Source: JACVRX01 sp963819885 (GTDB taxonomy: Bacteria; Actinomycetota; Actinomycetes; Jiangellales; Jiangellaceae). From it: a stretch of 64,000 nt of DNA. Location of the stretch: the NCBI GenBank assembly GCA_963819885.1, contig CAWFXV010000032.1, positions 124,001 to 188,000 of the forward strand. Direction: 5' to 3'. The position numbers and the translations under genes were made by a program. The notes under the pieces are model-generated. The model saw nothing but the letters and a program-made list of their open reading frames with translations, was not told the DNA's origin and did not search any database. This document shows, one piece after another, positions 26,318 to 35,486 of the stretch. Numbering within the stretch: position 1 is the first letter of the stretch; the number at the start of each line of letters is the position of its first letter.

Positions 26318-26857
26318 ATGACCCGGCGTTCCGTGTCGAGGGTTGCCCTGTACGCCCTCCTGCTCGCGGCCCTGGTGGCGTGCGGAGACAGCGACCCGGT
26401 TGCTCAATCTGTCCACGGCTGGGTCACGGTCACCGATGAGCCCAGCGGTGCCCGGATCGCGCTGCCCGAAGGCGCGCGCCCCTCGGCCGACACCGCTGCT
26501 GACGCGGGCGGGTCGCCCGTTACGCTGCGCCAATACGCCGCCACGGCTGCTGGAGGTGCCCTCGAGGTGGGGTTCACGGTGCTCGACACCGAGGGCGGGA
26601 GTTATGACCTCGATACCGGTGTGCGCGAGGTCGCCTCGAGCCTGCACGGACAGGTGGTATCGGCGCGTCCGACCGACATCGACGGGCATGCCGCGTTGGA
26701 CGTGGAGGTGTCCTACGGCGCTGACCACATCGTCCTCTTCCAGCTGGTGGAAGCCGACGACCACGTGCTGCAGCCGCTGGTCGCGGGGCCCGCGTCGCGA
26801 CGCGATGTGATGGAGCAGACCTACGAGCAGCTCACCGGGTCTCTCGACATCTCATGA
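26318..26857 (+). CDS. Lipoprotein of unknown function
   Basis: A 179-residue protein. The N-terminus is a lipoprotein signal (RVALYALLLAALVAC, lipobox Cys at 22). The mature part has beta-rich stretches (GWVTVTDEPSGARIALPEGA, DGHAALDVEVSYGADHIVLF) and no motif I can name. A strong ribosome site (ggggga) precedes the ATG. The stop overlaps the menC start by 4 bases, so it is probably co-transcribed with menC and menD. Confidence 0.8.
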   Translation: MTRRSVSRVALYALLLAALVACGDSDPVAQSVHGWVTVTDEPSGARIALPEGARPSADTAADAGGSPVTLRQYAATAAGGALEVGFTVLDTEGGSYDLDTGVREVASSLHGQVVSARPTDIDGHAALDVEVSYGADHIVLFQLVEADDHVLQPLVAGPASRRDVMEQTYEQLTGSLDIS

Positions 26858-27816
26858 CCGGTGCCGGTGTCGGTGACCTGCACGTATACGCCGTTCCCCT
26901 GCGTCGGACGTTTCGCGGAATCGACATCCGCCGCGGCGTCCTGATTCGTGGCCCGGCCGGATGGGGCGAGTTCTCGCCGTTCGTCGAGTACGACGACACA
27001 GAAGCTACGGCCTGGTGGCGAGCGGCGCATGAGGCCGCCGTCACCGGTTGGCCCCCGCCGGTACGTGCCAAGGTTTTTGTCAACGCGACCGTTCCAGCGG
27101 TGCCGGCCGACGAGGTTGCCGCTGTCTTGGCGGAGTGCGCGGGGGCTGACACAGCCAAGGTCAAAGTCGCCGAGCCGGGCCAAACTGCCGTCGACGACCA
27201 GGCCCGCTTGGAAGCCGTCCGCGACGCCCTTGGCGTGGCCGGCCGTATCCGGATCGACGCGAACGGCGGCTGGGATCTTGACACGGCGGCGCGTCTCCTG
27301 CCGCTCTACGACCGCGCCGCCGGGGGTCTGGAGTACGCCGAGCAACCGTGCGCGACAGTCGAGGACTTGGCCGCCTTGCGGCGCCGCGTCGACGTGCCGA
27401 TCGCGGCCGACGAGTCGATCCGGCGTAGCGACGATCCGCGTCGGGTGGCCCGGCTCGGTGCGGCCGACGTGGCCGTTCTCAAGGTTCAGCCCATGGGCGG
27501 GGTTCGCGCGTGCCTGCAGATCGCGGAGGAACTCGGCCTGCCGGTCGTGGTGTCGAGCGCTCTGGAGACGTCGGTCGGCATTGCTGCCGGAGTGGCCCTT
27601 GCGGGCGCATTACCCGAGCTGCCGTTTGCATGCGGCCTCGGGACGGTCGCTTTGCTCACCCATGACGTCGCCCTGGATCCGCTCGTGCCAGTCGACGGTG
27701 CCCTGCCCGTGCGAAGAGCGGAACCGGACCCGGGCCTGCTCACGAAGGCCAGCGCCGACGAGACCACGACCGCCTGGTGGAAGGACCGGGCTCAGCGGGT
27801 GGCGCAGTTAGCCTGA
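26854..27816 (+). CDS. menC: o-Succinylbenzoate synthase
   Basis: An enolase-superfamily dehydratase of 320 residues that converts SHCHC to o-succinylbenzoate. The KxK acid/base motif is in DTAKVKVAEPG, the metal ligands are in RIDANGGWD, YAEQPCATVEDL and IAADESIR, and the second catalytic lysine is in VLKVQPMGGV. It starts with ATG overlapping the lipoprotein stop and ends 4 bases before menD. Confidence 0.95.
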   Translation: MTGAGVGDLHVYAVPLRRTFRGIDIRRGVLIRGPAGWGEFSPFVEYDDTEATAWWRAAHEAAVTGWPPPVRAKVFVNATVPAVPADEVAAVLAECAGADTAKVKVAEPGQTAVDDQARLEAVRDALGVAGRIRIDANGGWDLDTAARLLPLYDRAAGGLEYAEQPCATVEDLAALRRRVDVPIAADESIRRSDDPRRVARLGAADVAVLKVQPMGGVRACLQIAEELGLPVVVSSALETSVGIAAGVALAGALPELPFACGLGTVALLTHDVALDPLVPVDGALPVRRAEPDPGLLTKASADETTTAWWKDRAQRVAQLA

Positions 27817-27820
27817 ACCG

Positions 27821-29521
27821 ATGAACCCGTCGACGGCGCTCGCCTGGGTAGTCGTCGACGAACTGGTCCGCAACGGCGTCACCGATGTCGTGACATCCCC
27901 GGGCTCGCGCAGTGCGCCACTCGCGATGGCCGCTGCCGATGCCGACGCAAACGGCTTGCTCACCTTGCACGTGCGCATCGACGAGCGAGCGGCGGCATTC
28001 ACCGCGCTGGGCATGGCCAAGGCGACGGGCGTTCCTGCCGCAGTGATCACCACCTCGGGAACGGCCGCAGCAAATCTGCATCCTGCAGTCGCGGAGGCGG
28101 ACCACGGTGGTGTCCCACTACTCGTGCTGACCGCTGACCGGCCCGCTGAGTTGCGTGGAGTCGGTGCCAACCAGACCCTGGACCAAGCCGGCCTCTTCGG
28201 CCCGTCAATGCGGCTGCTCCTCCAACTCGGTGCGGATGACCGGCCCGGTCAGGCGGCCTACTGGCGGTCGAGCGTCTCGCGTGCCGTCATCGCTGCGTCT
28301 GGCGCACTGAGCGCAGATCCTGGGCCCGTGCATTGCAACGTCGGCTTCCGCGACCCGCTGGTTCCTGACAGTGACCTGACGTGGCACGAGTCGCTCGACG
28401 GCCGCGCAGACGGTGGACCGTGGACATCTGCGAGCAAGACCATCCGGTCGGTCGGCGTCGACACCGGATCGCCTGTCGATGACGGGTCGAGCACCCTCAT
28501 GGTGATCGGCGACGCCCCGAAGGTGTGCGTGGACGCGGCATGGGAGGTCGCGAGCGTCCGCTCGTGGCCGGTGATCGCGGAACCACAGTCCCGATTTCCG
28601 GGCCAGGGGATCGCGTGCGGCAGTCTCGTTGCGGGAAGCCGGGCATGGGTGTCGCGCCACGCCCCGGAACGAGTGCTGGTGGTGGGGCGACCGACATTGT
28701 CGAGGGACATCGCGTGGCTCGTGAGCGGCGCTGTCGCGCCGGTCGACGTGGTCACCCCGGTGTCGACATGGCCCGACGCGGCCCACGCTGCCCGTCGGGT
28801 CTATTCCGACCGCGATCTTCGGGCCGCTGTTGCGTCGACCGTCGCTTCCACGGGCTTGCTCGCCGCGTGGACCAGCGCTGGGCAGAAGGCCCGGCTGGCC
28901 GTGGATCGCGAGCTGAACGAGTCGTTGGCCGGCGGCCGCGTACCGAGCGGGATCGCGGCCGTGCGGGAGATTCTGCAGACGCTGCCGGCGGAGGCTCTGC
29001 TCTTCCTGGGCTCGTCGTCGGTCATCCGCGACGTCGACTTGTTGGCGGTATCACTGCCCGGTCGAGTTCTCACCAATCGTGGTGTCGGCGGCATCGACGG
29101 CACCGTGTCGTCGGCTGTGGGAGCGGCGTTGGCGTTGGGTACGCCGTCCTACGCGATCATGGGCGACCTGACGTTCTTGCACGACGCGAACGGGCTGTTG
29201 ATCGGCCCCGACGAGCCCTGCCCCGACCTGTGTGTCGTCGTGCTGAACGACGACGGTGGGGGGATCTTCGCGCTGTTGGAGCCGGGTGCGCCAGAGCACG
29301 CCGACGTGTTCGAGCGGGTCTTCGGCACACCGCACGGCGTGGACATCGCAGCCCTGTGTGCAGCTACCCAGACGCCGCACGAGGTGGTGGAGCTGGAGAA
29401 GCTGGCGGCTGCGCTGGCTCCCCGGCAAGGGCTTCGTGTGGTCGAGGTGGTGGTCGATCGGCACGGACATCGGGACCTGCATGGTCGGCTTCGTACGGGA
29501 GTGGCCGAAGCCCTGAGGTGA
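27821..29521 (+). CDS. menD: 2-succinyl-5-enolpyruvyl-6-hydroxy-3-cyclohexene-1-carboxylate synthase
   Basis: This ThDP-dependent enzyme joins 2-oxoglutarate to isochorismate. The length of 566 residues is normal. Residues 1-30 give the MenD start (ALAWVVVDELVRNGVTDVV, SPGSRSAPLA), the catalytic glutamate lies in VRIDERAAAFTALGMAK, and the ThDP motif is GDLTFLHDANGLLI through VVLNDDGGGIF. It forms a unit with menC and converges on menF. Confidence 0.96.
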   Translation: MNPSTALAWVVVDELVRNGVTDVVTSPGSRSAPLAMAAADADANGLLTLHVRIDERAAAFTALGMAKATGVPAAVITTSGTAAANLHPAVAEADHGGVPLLVLTADRPAELRGVGANQTLDQAGLFGPSMRLLLQLGADDRPGQAAYWRSSVSRAVIAASGALSADPGPVHCNVGFRDPLVPDSDLTWHESLDGRADGGPWTSASKTIRSVGVDTGSPVDDGSSTLMVIGDAPKVCVDAAWEVASVRSWPVIAEPQSRFPGQGIACGSLVAGSRAWVSRHAPERVLVVGRPTLSRDIAWLVSGAVAPVDVVTPVSTWPDAAHAARRVYSDRDLRAAVASTVASTGLLAAWTSAGQKARLAVDRELNESLAGGRVPSGIAAVREILQTLPAEALLFLGSSSVIRDVDLLAVSLPGRVLTNRGVGGIDGTVSSAVGAALALGTPSYAIMGDLTFLHDANGLLIGPDEPCPDLCVVVLNDDGGGIFALLEPGAPEHADVFERVFGTPHGVDIAALCAATQTPHEVVELEKLAAALAPRQGLRVVEVVVDRHGHRDLHGRLRTGVAEALR

Positions 29522-29534
29522 GCGATGCGGTCGG

Positions 29535-30827
29535 TCAACCGGAGAGAGCGTCTCGCATGGGGATCAGTTTCGCGGCGCTTTCGCCCAGCTCGGCCTCAGG
29601 GTCCGAACCGGCGACGATGCCGCAACCGGCAAAAAGCCGCAGCCGGGCCGGGTCGTCCCGATCGATGAGGGCGCAGCGCAACGCGATTCCCCATTCCCCG
29701 TCGCCCGCGGCGTCCATCCAACCGACCGGGCCGGCGTACCGGCCACGGTCCATTCCTTCGATCTCCGCGATCAACGCGGCGGCGGCCCCCGTCGGCGTAC
29801 CGCAGACGGCCGCGGTGGGATGCAACGCGGCGGCGAGCGCGAGCGAGCTCGACGGCCCAGCAGCCACGCCGGTGACGTCCGTCGCGAGATGCATCACGTT
29901 CGCGAGATGGAGCACGAACGGTGTTTCCGGAACGTTCATGCTCGAACAGAATCGACGCAGCGCGCCGGCGACCGATCGGACCGCATACTCGTGTTCCTCC
30001 AGGTCCTTGCTGGACCGCGCCAGCGAGGCAGCGAGCGCCAGGTCGTGTCCGTCGTCGCCGGTCCGCCTGATCGTCCCGGCGAGGACCCGGGACGTGACGA
30101 GTCCGCGCTCCAGCCGGACGAGTAGCTCAGGCGTGGCGCCGAGCAGGCCGTCGACGCAGAACGTCCAGCAGCGGGGGTAGTTCTCGGCCAGCCGAGCGAG
30201 CGGCCAGCGTGGGTCGACAGGAGCGGCGGACTCGGCCACCAGATCGCGTGCCAACACGACTTTCTCCAGGTCACCGGAGGCGATCCGGCTGACTGCTTCC
30301 TCGACCACGAGCTCCCACTCGGCACCGCTTCGGGTGCCGTCGGCGAACGCCGGCGGAGCGGGTCGCCGAGCGGCTCGCGAACCGTCGAGCTCGACGGCCG
30401 TCGGAAGCGCCCCCTCGACGCCGACCGTCGTGACCCACCACTGGCCGTTGCGATGTCCGACGACGACCTTCGGCAACACCATGACCGAGGGTCCGCTGTG
30501 CTCGTCGAATGTGAACGACGCGAAGGCCACCGGCCCGCACCCGGGCAGCTGCACCTCGTCGCGGACGACGGCCGTTTCCAGCAGATCCCGCCACCAGCGG
30601 TCGGCGTCGGCGAATCGGTCCGGTCCCTGGATCTCGATCGCAGCGACGCGGCCCCAGCCGACCAGGCCCTCACCGCGTCGAACCCACGCGAGCGGCGCCT
30701 GCTCCGGCAGCAACGCAAGCAATGGCCCGGGGTCGGGGACCGCGGCCGTGCGCACGACGAGTGGAATCGGATCGCGCGCCGGGGCCACGATGGTCACGGC
30801 AGGTGAGCGTACGACGCGTCCCGTCAT
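29535..30827 (-). CDS. menF: Isochorismate synthase (MenF/EntC type)
   Basis: The enzyme isomerises chorismate to isochorismate, the entry to menaquinone synthesis. It has 430 residues in the chorismate-utilising family. Key stretches are EKVVLARDLVAESA, FCVDGLLGATPELLVRLERG, AGTIRRTGDDGHDLALAASL, LHPTAAVCGTPTGAA and EIEGMDRGRYAGPVGWMDA. A siderophore role cannot be excluded, but the men genes on both sides make menaquinone the likely use. The start is the ATG at 30827 with ggagg 12-13 bases upstream. Confidence 0.92.
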   Translation of the reverse strand: MTGRVVRSPAVTIVAPARDPIPLVVRTAAVPDPGPLLALLPEQAPLAWVRRGEGLVGWGRVAAIEIQGPDRFADADRWWRDLLETAVVRDEVQLPGCGPVAFASFTFDEHSGPSVMVLPKVVVGHRNGQWWVTTVGVEGALPTAVELDGSRAARRPAPPAFADGTRSGAEWELVVEEAVSRIASGDLEKVVLARDLVAESAAPVDPRWPLARLAENYPRCWTFCVDGLLGATPELLVRLERGLVTSRVLAGTIRRTGDDGHDLALAASLARSSKDLEEHEYAVRSVAGALRRFCSSMNVPETPFVLHLANVMHLATDVTGVAAGPSSSLALAAALHPTAAVCGTPTGAAAALIAEIEGMDRGRYAGPVGWMDAAGDGEWGIALRCALIDRDDPARLRLFAGCGIVAGSDPEAELGESAAKLIPMRDALSG

Positions 30828-30861
30828 TGTCGCGGAGCCAGCCTCCGGTGAGGGGGGACAT

Positions 30862-30881
30862 GCTACAAACCGCTACAAACC
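30862..30881. promoter_or_regulatory. Tandem 10-base repeat in the menF / carboxypeptidase intergenic region
   Basis: The 10-mer gctacaaacc occurs twice head to tail. It lies in the 116-base divergent promoter region between menF and the secreted carboxypeptidase gene, 35 bases from the menF start and 62 from the other. On the minus strand tagcat (30858-30863, touching the first repeat) is a possible -10 for menF, so the repeats would fall in the -10/-35 zone. Confidence 0.35.
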
Positions 30882-30943
30882 GTTGCGACGTCGGCGGAGC
30901 GGTGCAAGAGTGACCCAGGTTGGGCTCACGCGGAGGTGGAGCA

Positions 30944-33900
30944 ATGCGTCGATCGCTTGTCATTTCACTGGTCGCGGCGGTGGTTGCGGCACTCTGCGTA
31001 GGGTTCACGACCGCGTCTGCCGCACCGAGCGCAGCTAGAGCTTCGGATCGGCTGGACGCCTACACCGCAGTGGTTCAGGCCGCCGATGTACCCACGATTG
31101 CCCAGGAGGGCATCGACGTGAGCGGCCAGCGACAGGTCGCGAACGGCGTCGAACTCGACATGGTCCTCGACCAGGCCCAGGCCGACCGGCTACGGGGCCG
31201 GGGAGTCGACCTGAAGCTGACCCGGGTCAAGGGAGGCCAGACCGTCCAGGAGTTCGCGGCGGCGCAGGCCGCCAGCGGCTTCACCGTCTGGCGCTCGTAC
31301 GACGAGGCCGGCGGCATCCGCGACCAGCTCTACGCCGCGGCGCGCAACAACCCCCAGCTGGTGAAGCTCGAGGTCCTCGGCCACACCGGCCAGGGTCGCG
31401 AGATCATCGCGGTCAAGCTGACCCAGGGCGCTCGGGGCACACCGGACGGCACGCGTCCGGCCGTCCTCTACAGCTCCACCCAGCACGCGCGTGAATGGAT
31501 CTCCACCGAGGTCAACCGGCGACTGATGAACCACTACATCGACCGGTGGCGGGCCAACGACCGTGACGTACGCAAGCTTCTGCAGACGACTGAGCTCTGG
31601 TTCGTGCTCGTGGCCAACCCCGACGGCTACCAGTACACGTTCGACAACGAGCGGCTGTGGCGGAAGAACCTCCGCGACAACAACGGAGACGGCCAGACCC
31701 AGGTCGGCGACGGCGTCGACCCCAACCGCAACTTCCCTAACCATTGGGGCTACGACGAGGAAGGCTCGTCGGCCATCCAGTCCAGCGACACCTACCGCGG
31801 TCCCGCTCCATTGTCCGAGCCGGAGACCCAGGCCATGGTCGGGTTGCTCGACCGGATCGGTTTCGCGTTCCAGGTCAACTGGCACTCCAACGGGCAGTGG
31901 CTGCTCTACGCCGAGGGCTGGCAGACCGGCACTCCCACCGCGGACGACCCGATCTACTACGCCATGTCCGGCAACCTGGACGACCCGGCCATCGACGAGT
32001 TCCACCCCGGCCTGAGCTCGGATGTCCTCTACGTCACCAACGGTGAAACCACCGACTACGCGCACGCGGTGACAGGTGCACTCGCATGGACCCCGGAGCT
32101 GTCCGCGGGCTGCGACGGCTGCGGTTTCGTGTTCCCGGACGACGAGGCGCTGGTGCAGGCGGAGTTCGAGCGCAACCTGCCGTTCGCCGCGTCGGTGGCC
32201 AACTCGGCCGTCGACCCCGATGACCCGAAGACGGTCACCGGGATCACGACCAAGCCGTTCTACGTCGACAGCGACGATCCCTACAAGAGGAGCAACCCGG
32301 GCGTCCAGCTGAGCTTCGCCAGGTCGTACGGCGACCCGCAGCCGGTCGCCGTGATCGCCAAGCGCAGCCTCGGCGCGGTGACCGTGAAGTACCGCATCGG
32401 CGACGGTGACGTGCAGTCAGCACCCACATCCGAGTGGGAAGGCGGGTCGACGTACAACCCGGCGTCGGTCTACTACCACCAGATGCGAGGCGTGGTGACC
32501 GGCACCGACCCCGGCGACTCGGTCGAGGTCTGGTTCGAAGGTGGCGGCCAGCGGAGTGAGTCGTTCACCTACCAGGCCGTATCCGAGAGCGGTAACCGTG
32601 TGCTCGTCGTGGCGGCTGAGGACTACACCGGCGCCTCGCCGGTGCAGGATCCGGCAGGCCCGCACTTCGTCGACGCGTACACCGACGCCCTGGCCGCCAA
32701 CGGCCAGCAGGCCGACGTCTACGACATCGACGCCGCCGGGCGGGTCGCCCCGGACGCCCTCGGAGTGCTCAGCCACTACGACGCGGTCGTCTGGGAGACC
32801 GGAAACGACCTGGTCACCCGCACCGCCGGCCGCGCTGGCGGCAATGCCGACCGGCTGGCGCTCGACGAACTGCTCGAGTTCCGCTCGTACATGAACGAGG
32901 GCGGCAAGGTGCTTCTCGCAGGCGACTCCGCCGGCCAGCAGTACACCAACGCCGCCGTGGGCAACCAGTTGTACGACCCCAAGGGCGAGATCGCCTGCAA
33001 CCCGCTTCCCGCGGGTACGGACCCGCGGCGCTGCCTGCCCTTGTTCGGCTCGTTCTTCGGTGGTGACGCCACCAACGACGTGCTGCAGTACTACCTGGGT
33101 GGCTACGTCGCTGTGGCCAATGACGGTCACGTCGATGGCGCCGCGTTCGACTCGGTGGGCGTCGACGACCCGTTCACGGGCCTCGCGTGGGGTCTCGACG
33201 ATCCCGTCTTCGCTGGTAACACGCTCCGGAGGTCGTCGTTCCTTGCCACCAGCGGCATCCTGCCGGTCGACCAGTACAAGCAGTTCGAGAGCTGGGCCGC
33301 GGCGCGGTACGACAAGCCGGGCGGGCCGTTCGACCCGCACACCGGCGAGCAGTACGTCTACTCGCAGATCGCCGACGTCTCGCTACAAGAGGCTCACCCG
33401 CGAGATCGCCGTGCCGGCAGCTGGCGGGTCGATGACGTTCTGGACGTCGTACGACACCGAGGCGGAGTGGGACCACCTGTTCGTGGAGGCGCGTACTCCT
33501 GGCGGTGACGACTGGACGACGCTGCCGGACGCCAACGCGCACACGACGACGTCGACCGGCCAGAGCTGCCCCGCGGGCTGGGTCGATCTGCACCCGCAGC
33601 TCGCTCACTACCAGACGTGGAACGGCGATCGGCGCCTGCACCGCCACCGGCACCGACGGCGGCGCCTGGAACGCGGCGTAGCGGGAACTCGGCGGTTGGC
33701 AGCAGTGGAGCATCGACCTCTCGGCATACGCCGGTGAGACCGTCGAGATCTCCATCGCCTACGTCAGCGACTGGGCGGTACAGGGCATCGGTGTCTTCAT
33801 CGACGACATCACGCTCCCTGACGGCACCAGCACCTCGTTCGAGACCGGCCTGGACGGCTGGGCGATCGTCGGATCGCCTGAGGGCAGCGCGCCCAACGTC

Positions 33901-34059
33901 AACGACTTCATCCGAACCGACGCATCGGGCTTCCCGGTCGGCAACGCGATCTCCACGCCGCACTCGCTGCTGCTGGGGTTCGGACTGGAGGGCGTCTCGA
34001 CTCAGGACGAACGCAACGCAGTGATGGGCCGGGCAGTCGACCACCTGCTCGGGCCGTAG
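30944..34059 (+). pseudogene. Secreted M14-family zinc carboxypeptidase, frameshifted near its 3' end
   Basis: The ATG at 30944 follows GGAGG and opens a Sec signal peptide (RRSLVISLVAAVVAALCVGF, then ASAAPS). The M14 catalytic domain is intact: zinc ligands His181 and Glu184 (QHAREW) and His314 (NWHSNGQW), substrate site DPNRNFPNHWG, catalytic Glu385 in TPELSAGC. A long C-terminal region with an InhA/M6-like beta domain follows. The original frame ends at 33508, but homologous-looking sequence continues in other frames: YKRLTREIAVPAAGGSMTFW from about 33384, CTATGTDGGAWNAA from 33637, GGWQQWSIDLSAYAGETVEI from 33691, with the stop at 34057. At least four single-base indels are needed. A product ending at 33508 would keep the peptidase domain. 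Confidence 0.8.
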
Positions 34060-34085
34060 GAGGCAGGCACCCCCTCATGACCGCT

Positions 34086-34120
34086 GAAGCCGGGGTGAAC
34101 GAACGGTTCACCCCGGCTTC
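34086..34120. terminator. Strong stem-loop terminator between convergent genes
   Basis: A perfect 15-bp stem (gaagccggggtgaac, 34086-34100; gttcaccccggcttc, 34106-34120) with a 5-base loop lies 27 bases after the carboxypeptidase stop and 14 bases from the end of the minus-strand remnant. There is no T-tract, as is usual in high-GC actinobacteria. It could serve both strands. Confidence 0.75.
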
Positions 34121-34133
34121 GTGGGCTGGGGAC

Positions 34134-34450
34134 TCACCGCGGTGGCGAGCTGCCCGCGACGATTGCGAACGCGTTCCGGGCTGCCATGACGGGGTCGGCA
34201 TCTCGTTCGACGGCCATCGACAAGTGACTGCGCGGCCCGGTCGGGATCACCACCTGCCAGAAGTGTCCGTAGGCCACGATCACATAGCGGAGGCCACCGC
34301 AGTCGATGTCGCCTCGTTGACCAGCCAGCGTCAGCAGGGTGGGTTGACCAACAACTCCTCGTAGCGATCCGACTCGTCGGATGACACGTCGAGGACTCCG
34401 GACCGTTGCCGCAACGAGATAGCGATCAGCCGGCCCACGACCGCTGACAC
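34134..34450 (-). pseudogene. Small conserved-looking gene with a one-base frameshift
   Basis: On the minus strand one frame from a GTG at 34450 reads LIAISLRQRSGVLDVSSDES then DRYEELLVNP and stops at once. A one-base shift at about 34342 continues it as TLLTLAGQRGDIDCGGLRYV, then IVAYGHFWQVVIPTGPRSHL and DADPVMAARNAFAIVAGSS. Joined, this is a compact protein of about 105 residues resembling small actinobacterial proteins that I cannot name. Only one base is missing, so a sequencing error is as likely as real decay. The start is not secure because no clear ribosome site is present. Confidence 0.5.
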
Positions 34451-34529
34451 TCAACTGGAGGGTTTCCCACGTCTGCTGGTCTGATGAGTCGGACCCCCCA
34501 TGCTCCCAGGCCGGCTGCAAGGATGCCCC

Positions 34530-35228
34530 GTGACGCGCGCCTCGTTGGACAAGCAGCCGCATGAGGTCGCCGCGATGTTCGACGGGGTCGCCGCTCGGTA
34601 CGACCTCACCAACGACGTGCTGTCGTTGGGACAGGACCGGCGGTGGCGACGCGCGGTCGAGCAGGCAGTCAACGCGCGTACCGGGGAGCGTGTCCTCGAC
34701 CTGGCTGCTGGCACCGGTACGTCGAGTGAGCCATTCGCCGACGTGGGGGTTTCTGTCGTTCCCTGCGATTTCTCACTGGGCATGCTGCGAGTGGGAAAAC
34801 GCCGTCGGCCAGACCTGCCATTCGTTGCCGGTGATGCGCTGAAGCTGCCGTTCAGCGACGACTCGTTCGACGCTGTCACGATCTCGTTCGGGCTCCGCAA
34901 TCTCACCGACATCGAGGCTGGCCTGCGGGAGATGCTGCGGGTTACCCGTCCTGGCGGCCGCCTCGTCGTCTGCGAGTTCAGCCATCCGACGTGGCCGCCG
35001 TTTCGGACCATCTACGTCGAATACCTGATGCGCGCGTTGCCGCCGTTGGCCCGACGGGTGTCGAGCAGCCCCGACGCCTACGTCTATCTCGCGGAGTCCA
35101 TCCGGGCTTGGCCCGACCAGCGCGCCCTGGCTGCCCGCATCGACGACGCCGGCTGGTCCGCTGTCCGGTGGCGTGACCTGTCCGGCGGCATCGTGGCGCT
35201 CCACTACGCCGAGCGGTCCCCTCGCTGA
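34530..35228 (+). CDS. menG: Demethylmenaquinone methyltransferase
   Basis: This SAM-dependent methyltransferase performs the last step of menaquinone synthesis (UbiE/MenG family). It has 232 residues. Motifs: VAAMFDGVAARYDLTNDVLS, the SAM loop VLDLAAGTGTSSEPFA, and FGLRNLTDIEAGLREMLRVT followed by GGRLVVCEFSHP. The GTG at 34530 gives the usual family N-terminus (TRASLDK); an ATG at 34500 is in frame but atypical. A stem-loop follows the stop. Confidence 0.95.
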   Translation: MTRASLDKQPHEVAAMFDGVAARYDLTNDVLSLGQDRRWRRAVEQAVNARTGERVLDLAAGTGTSSEPFADVGVSVVPCDFSLGMLRVGKRRRPDLPFVAGDALKLPFSDDSFDAVTISFGLRNLTDIEAGLREMLRVTRPGGRLVVCEFSHPTWPPFRTIYVEYLMRALPPLARRVSSSPDAYVYLAESIRAWPDQRALAARIDDAGWSAVRWRDLSGGIVALHYAERSPR

Positions 35229-35258
35229 TGGCTCTCGTCGGCCATCACCAGGCGAGCT

Positions 35259-35294
35259 GGTACATCACCATGCCGGCAAGCCTGGTGATGTACC
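35259..35294. terminator. Stem-loop downstream of menG
   Basis: A perfect 12-bp inverted repeat (ggtacatcacca, 35259-35270; tggtgatgtacc, 35283-35294) encloses a 12-base loop that itself starts with the palindrome tgccggca. It begins 31 bases after the menG stop, so a transcription terminator is the simplest reading, although no T-run follows. The stem is less GC-rich than its surroundings. Confidence 0.5.
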
Positions 35295-35436
35295 CACAGG
35301 GGTGGTGAACGTGGTCATTCCGGCTGGGAGGGACGCGGAATTACGCAACGGGAGCAGGTGGTAAATGCGCAGGTCAGGGCCCGATTCACCCCTCTCCCCA
35401 CCGGTTGCGGACGGGCTCTAGACTAGCCTCGACGAC

Positions 35437-35460
35437 CGCTCGTGAATGCATTCACGAGCG
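35437..35460. promoter_or_regulatory. Perfect 24-base palindrome, candidate operator for the reductase gene
   Basis: The half-site cgctcgtgaatg is followed directly by its exact complement. It lies 12 bases after a possible -10 (tagact, 35419-35424) and ends 26 bases before the chosen ATG at 35487. That places it at the start of the transcript, a typical repressor site. A perfect 24-base palindrome is very unlikely by chance. No consensus -35 is evident. Confidence 0.6.
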
Positions 35461-35486
35461 CCCGGCGACAACGAGGTGCGAGCGGG

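Noticed and set aside
33380..33700. Programmed ribosomal frameshifting in the carboxypeptidase gene
   Set aside because: At least four separate shifts within about 300 bases are needed, with no slippery sequence or pseudoknot apparent. Indels or assembly errors explain it better.
34077..34364. Plus-strand frame after the carboxypeptidase
   Set aside because: It covers the terminator hairpin and the opposite-strand remnant, whose residues look much more like a real protein.
35442..35486. GTG at 35442 as start of the MenJ-like reductase
   Set aside because: It lies inside the perfect palindrome and has no ribosome site. The ATG at 35487 gives the usual N-terminus just before the FAD motif.
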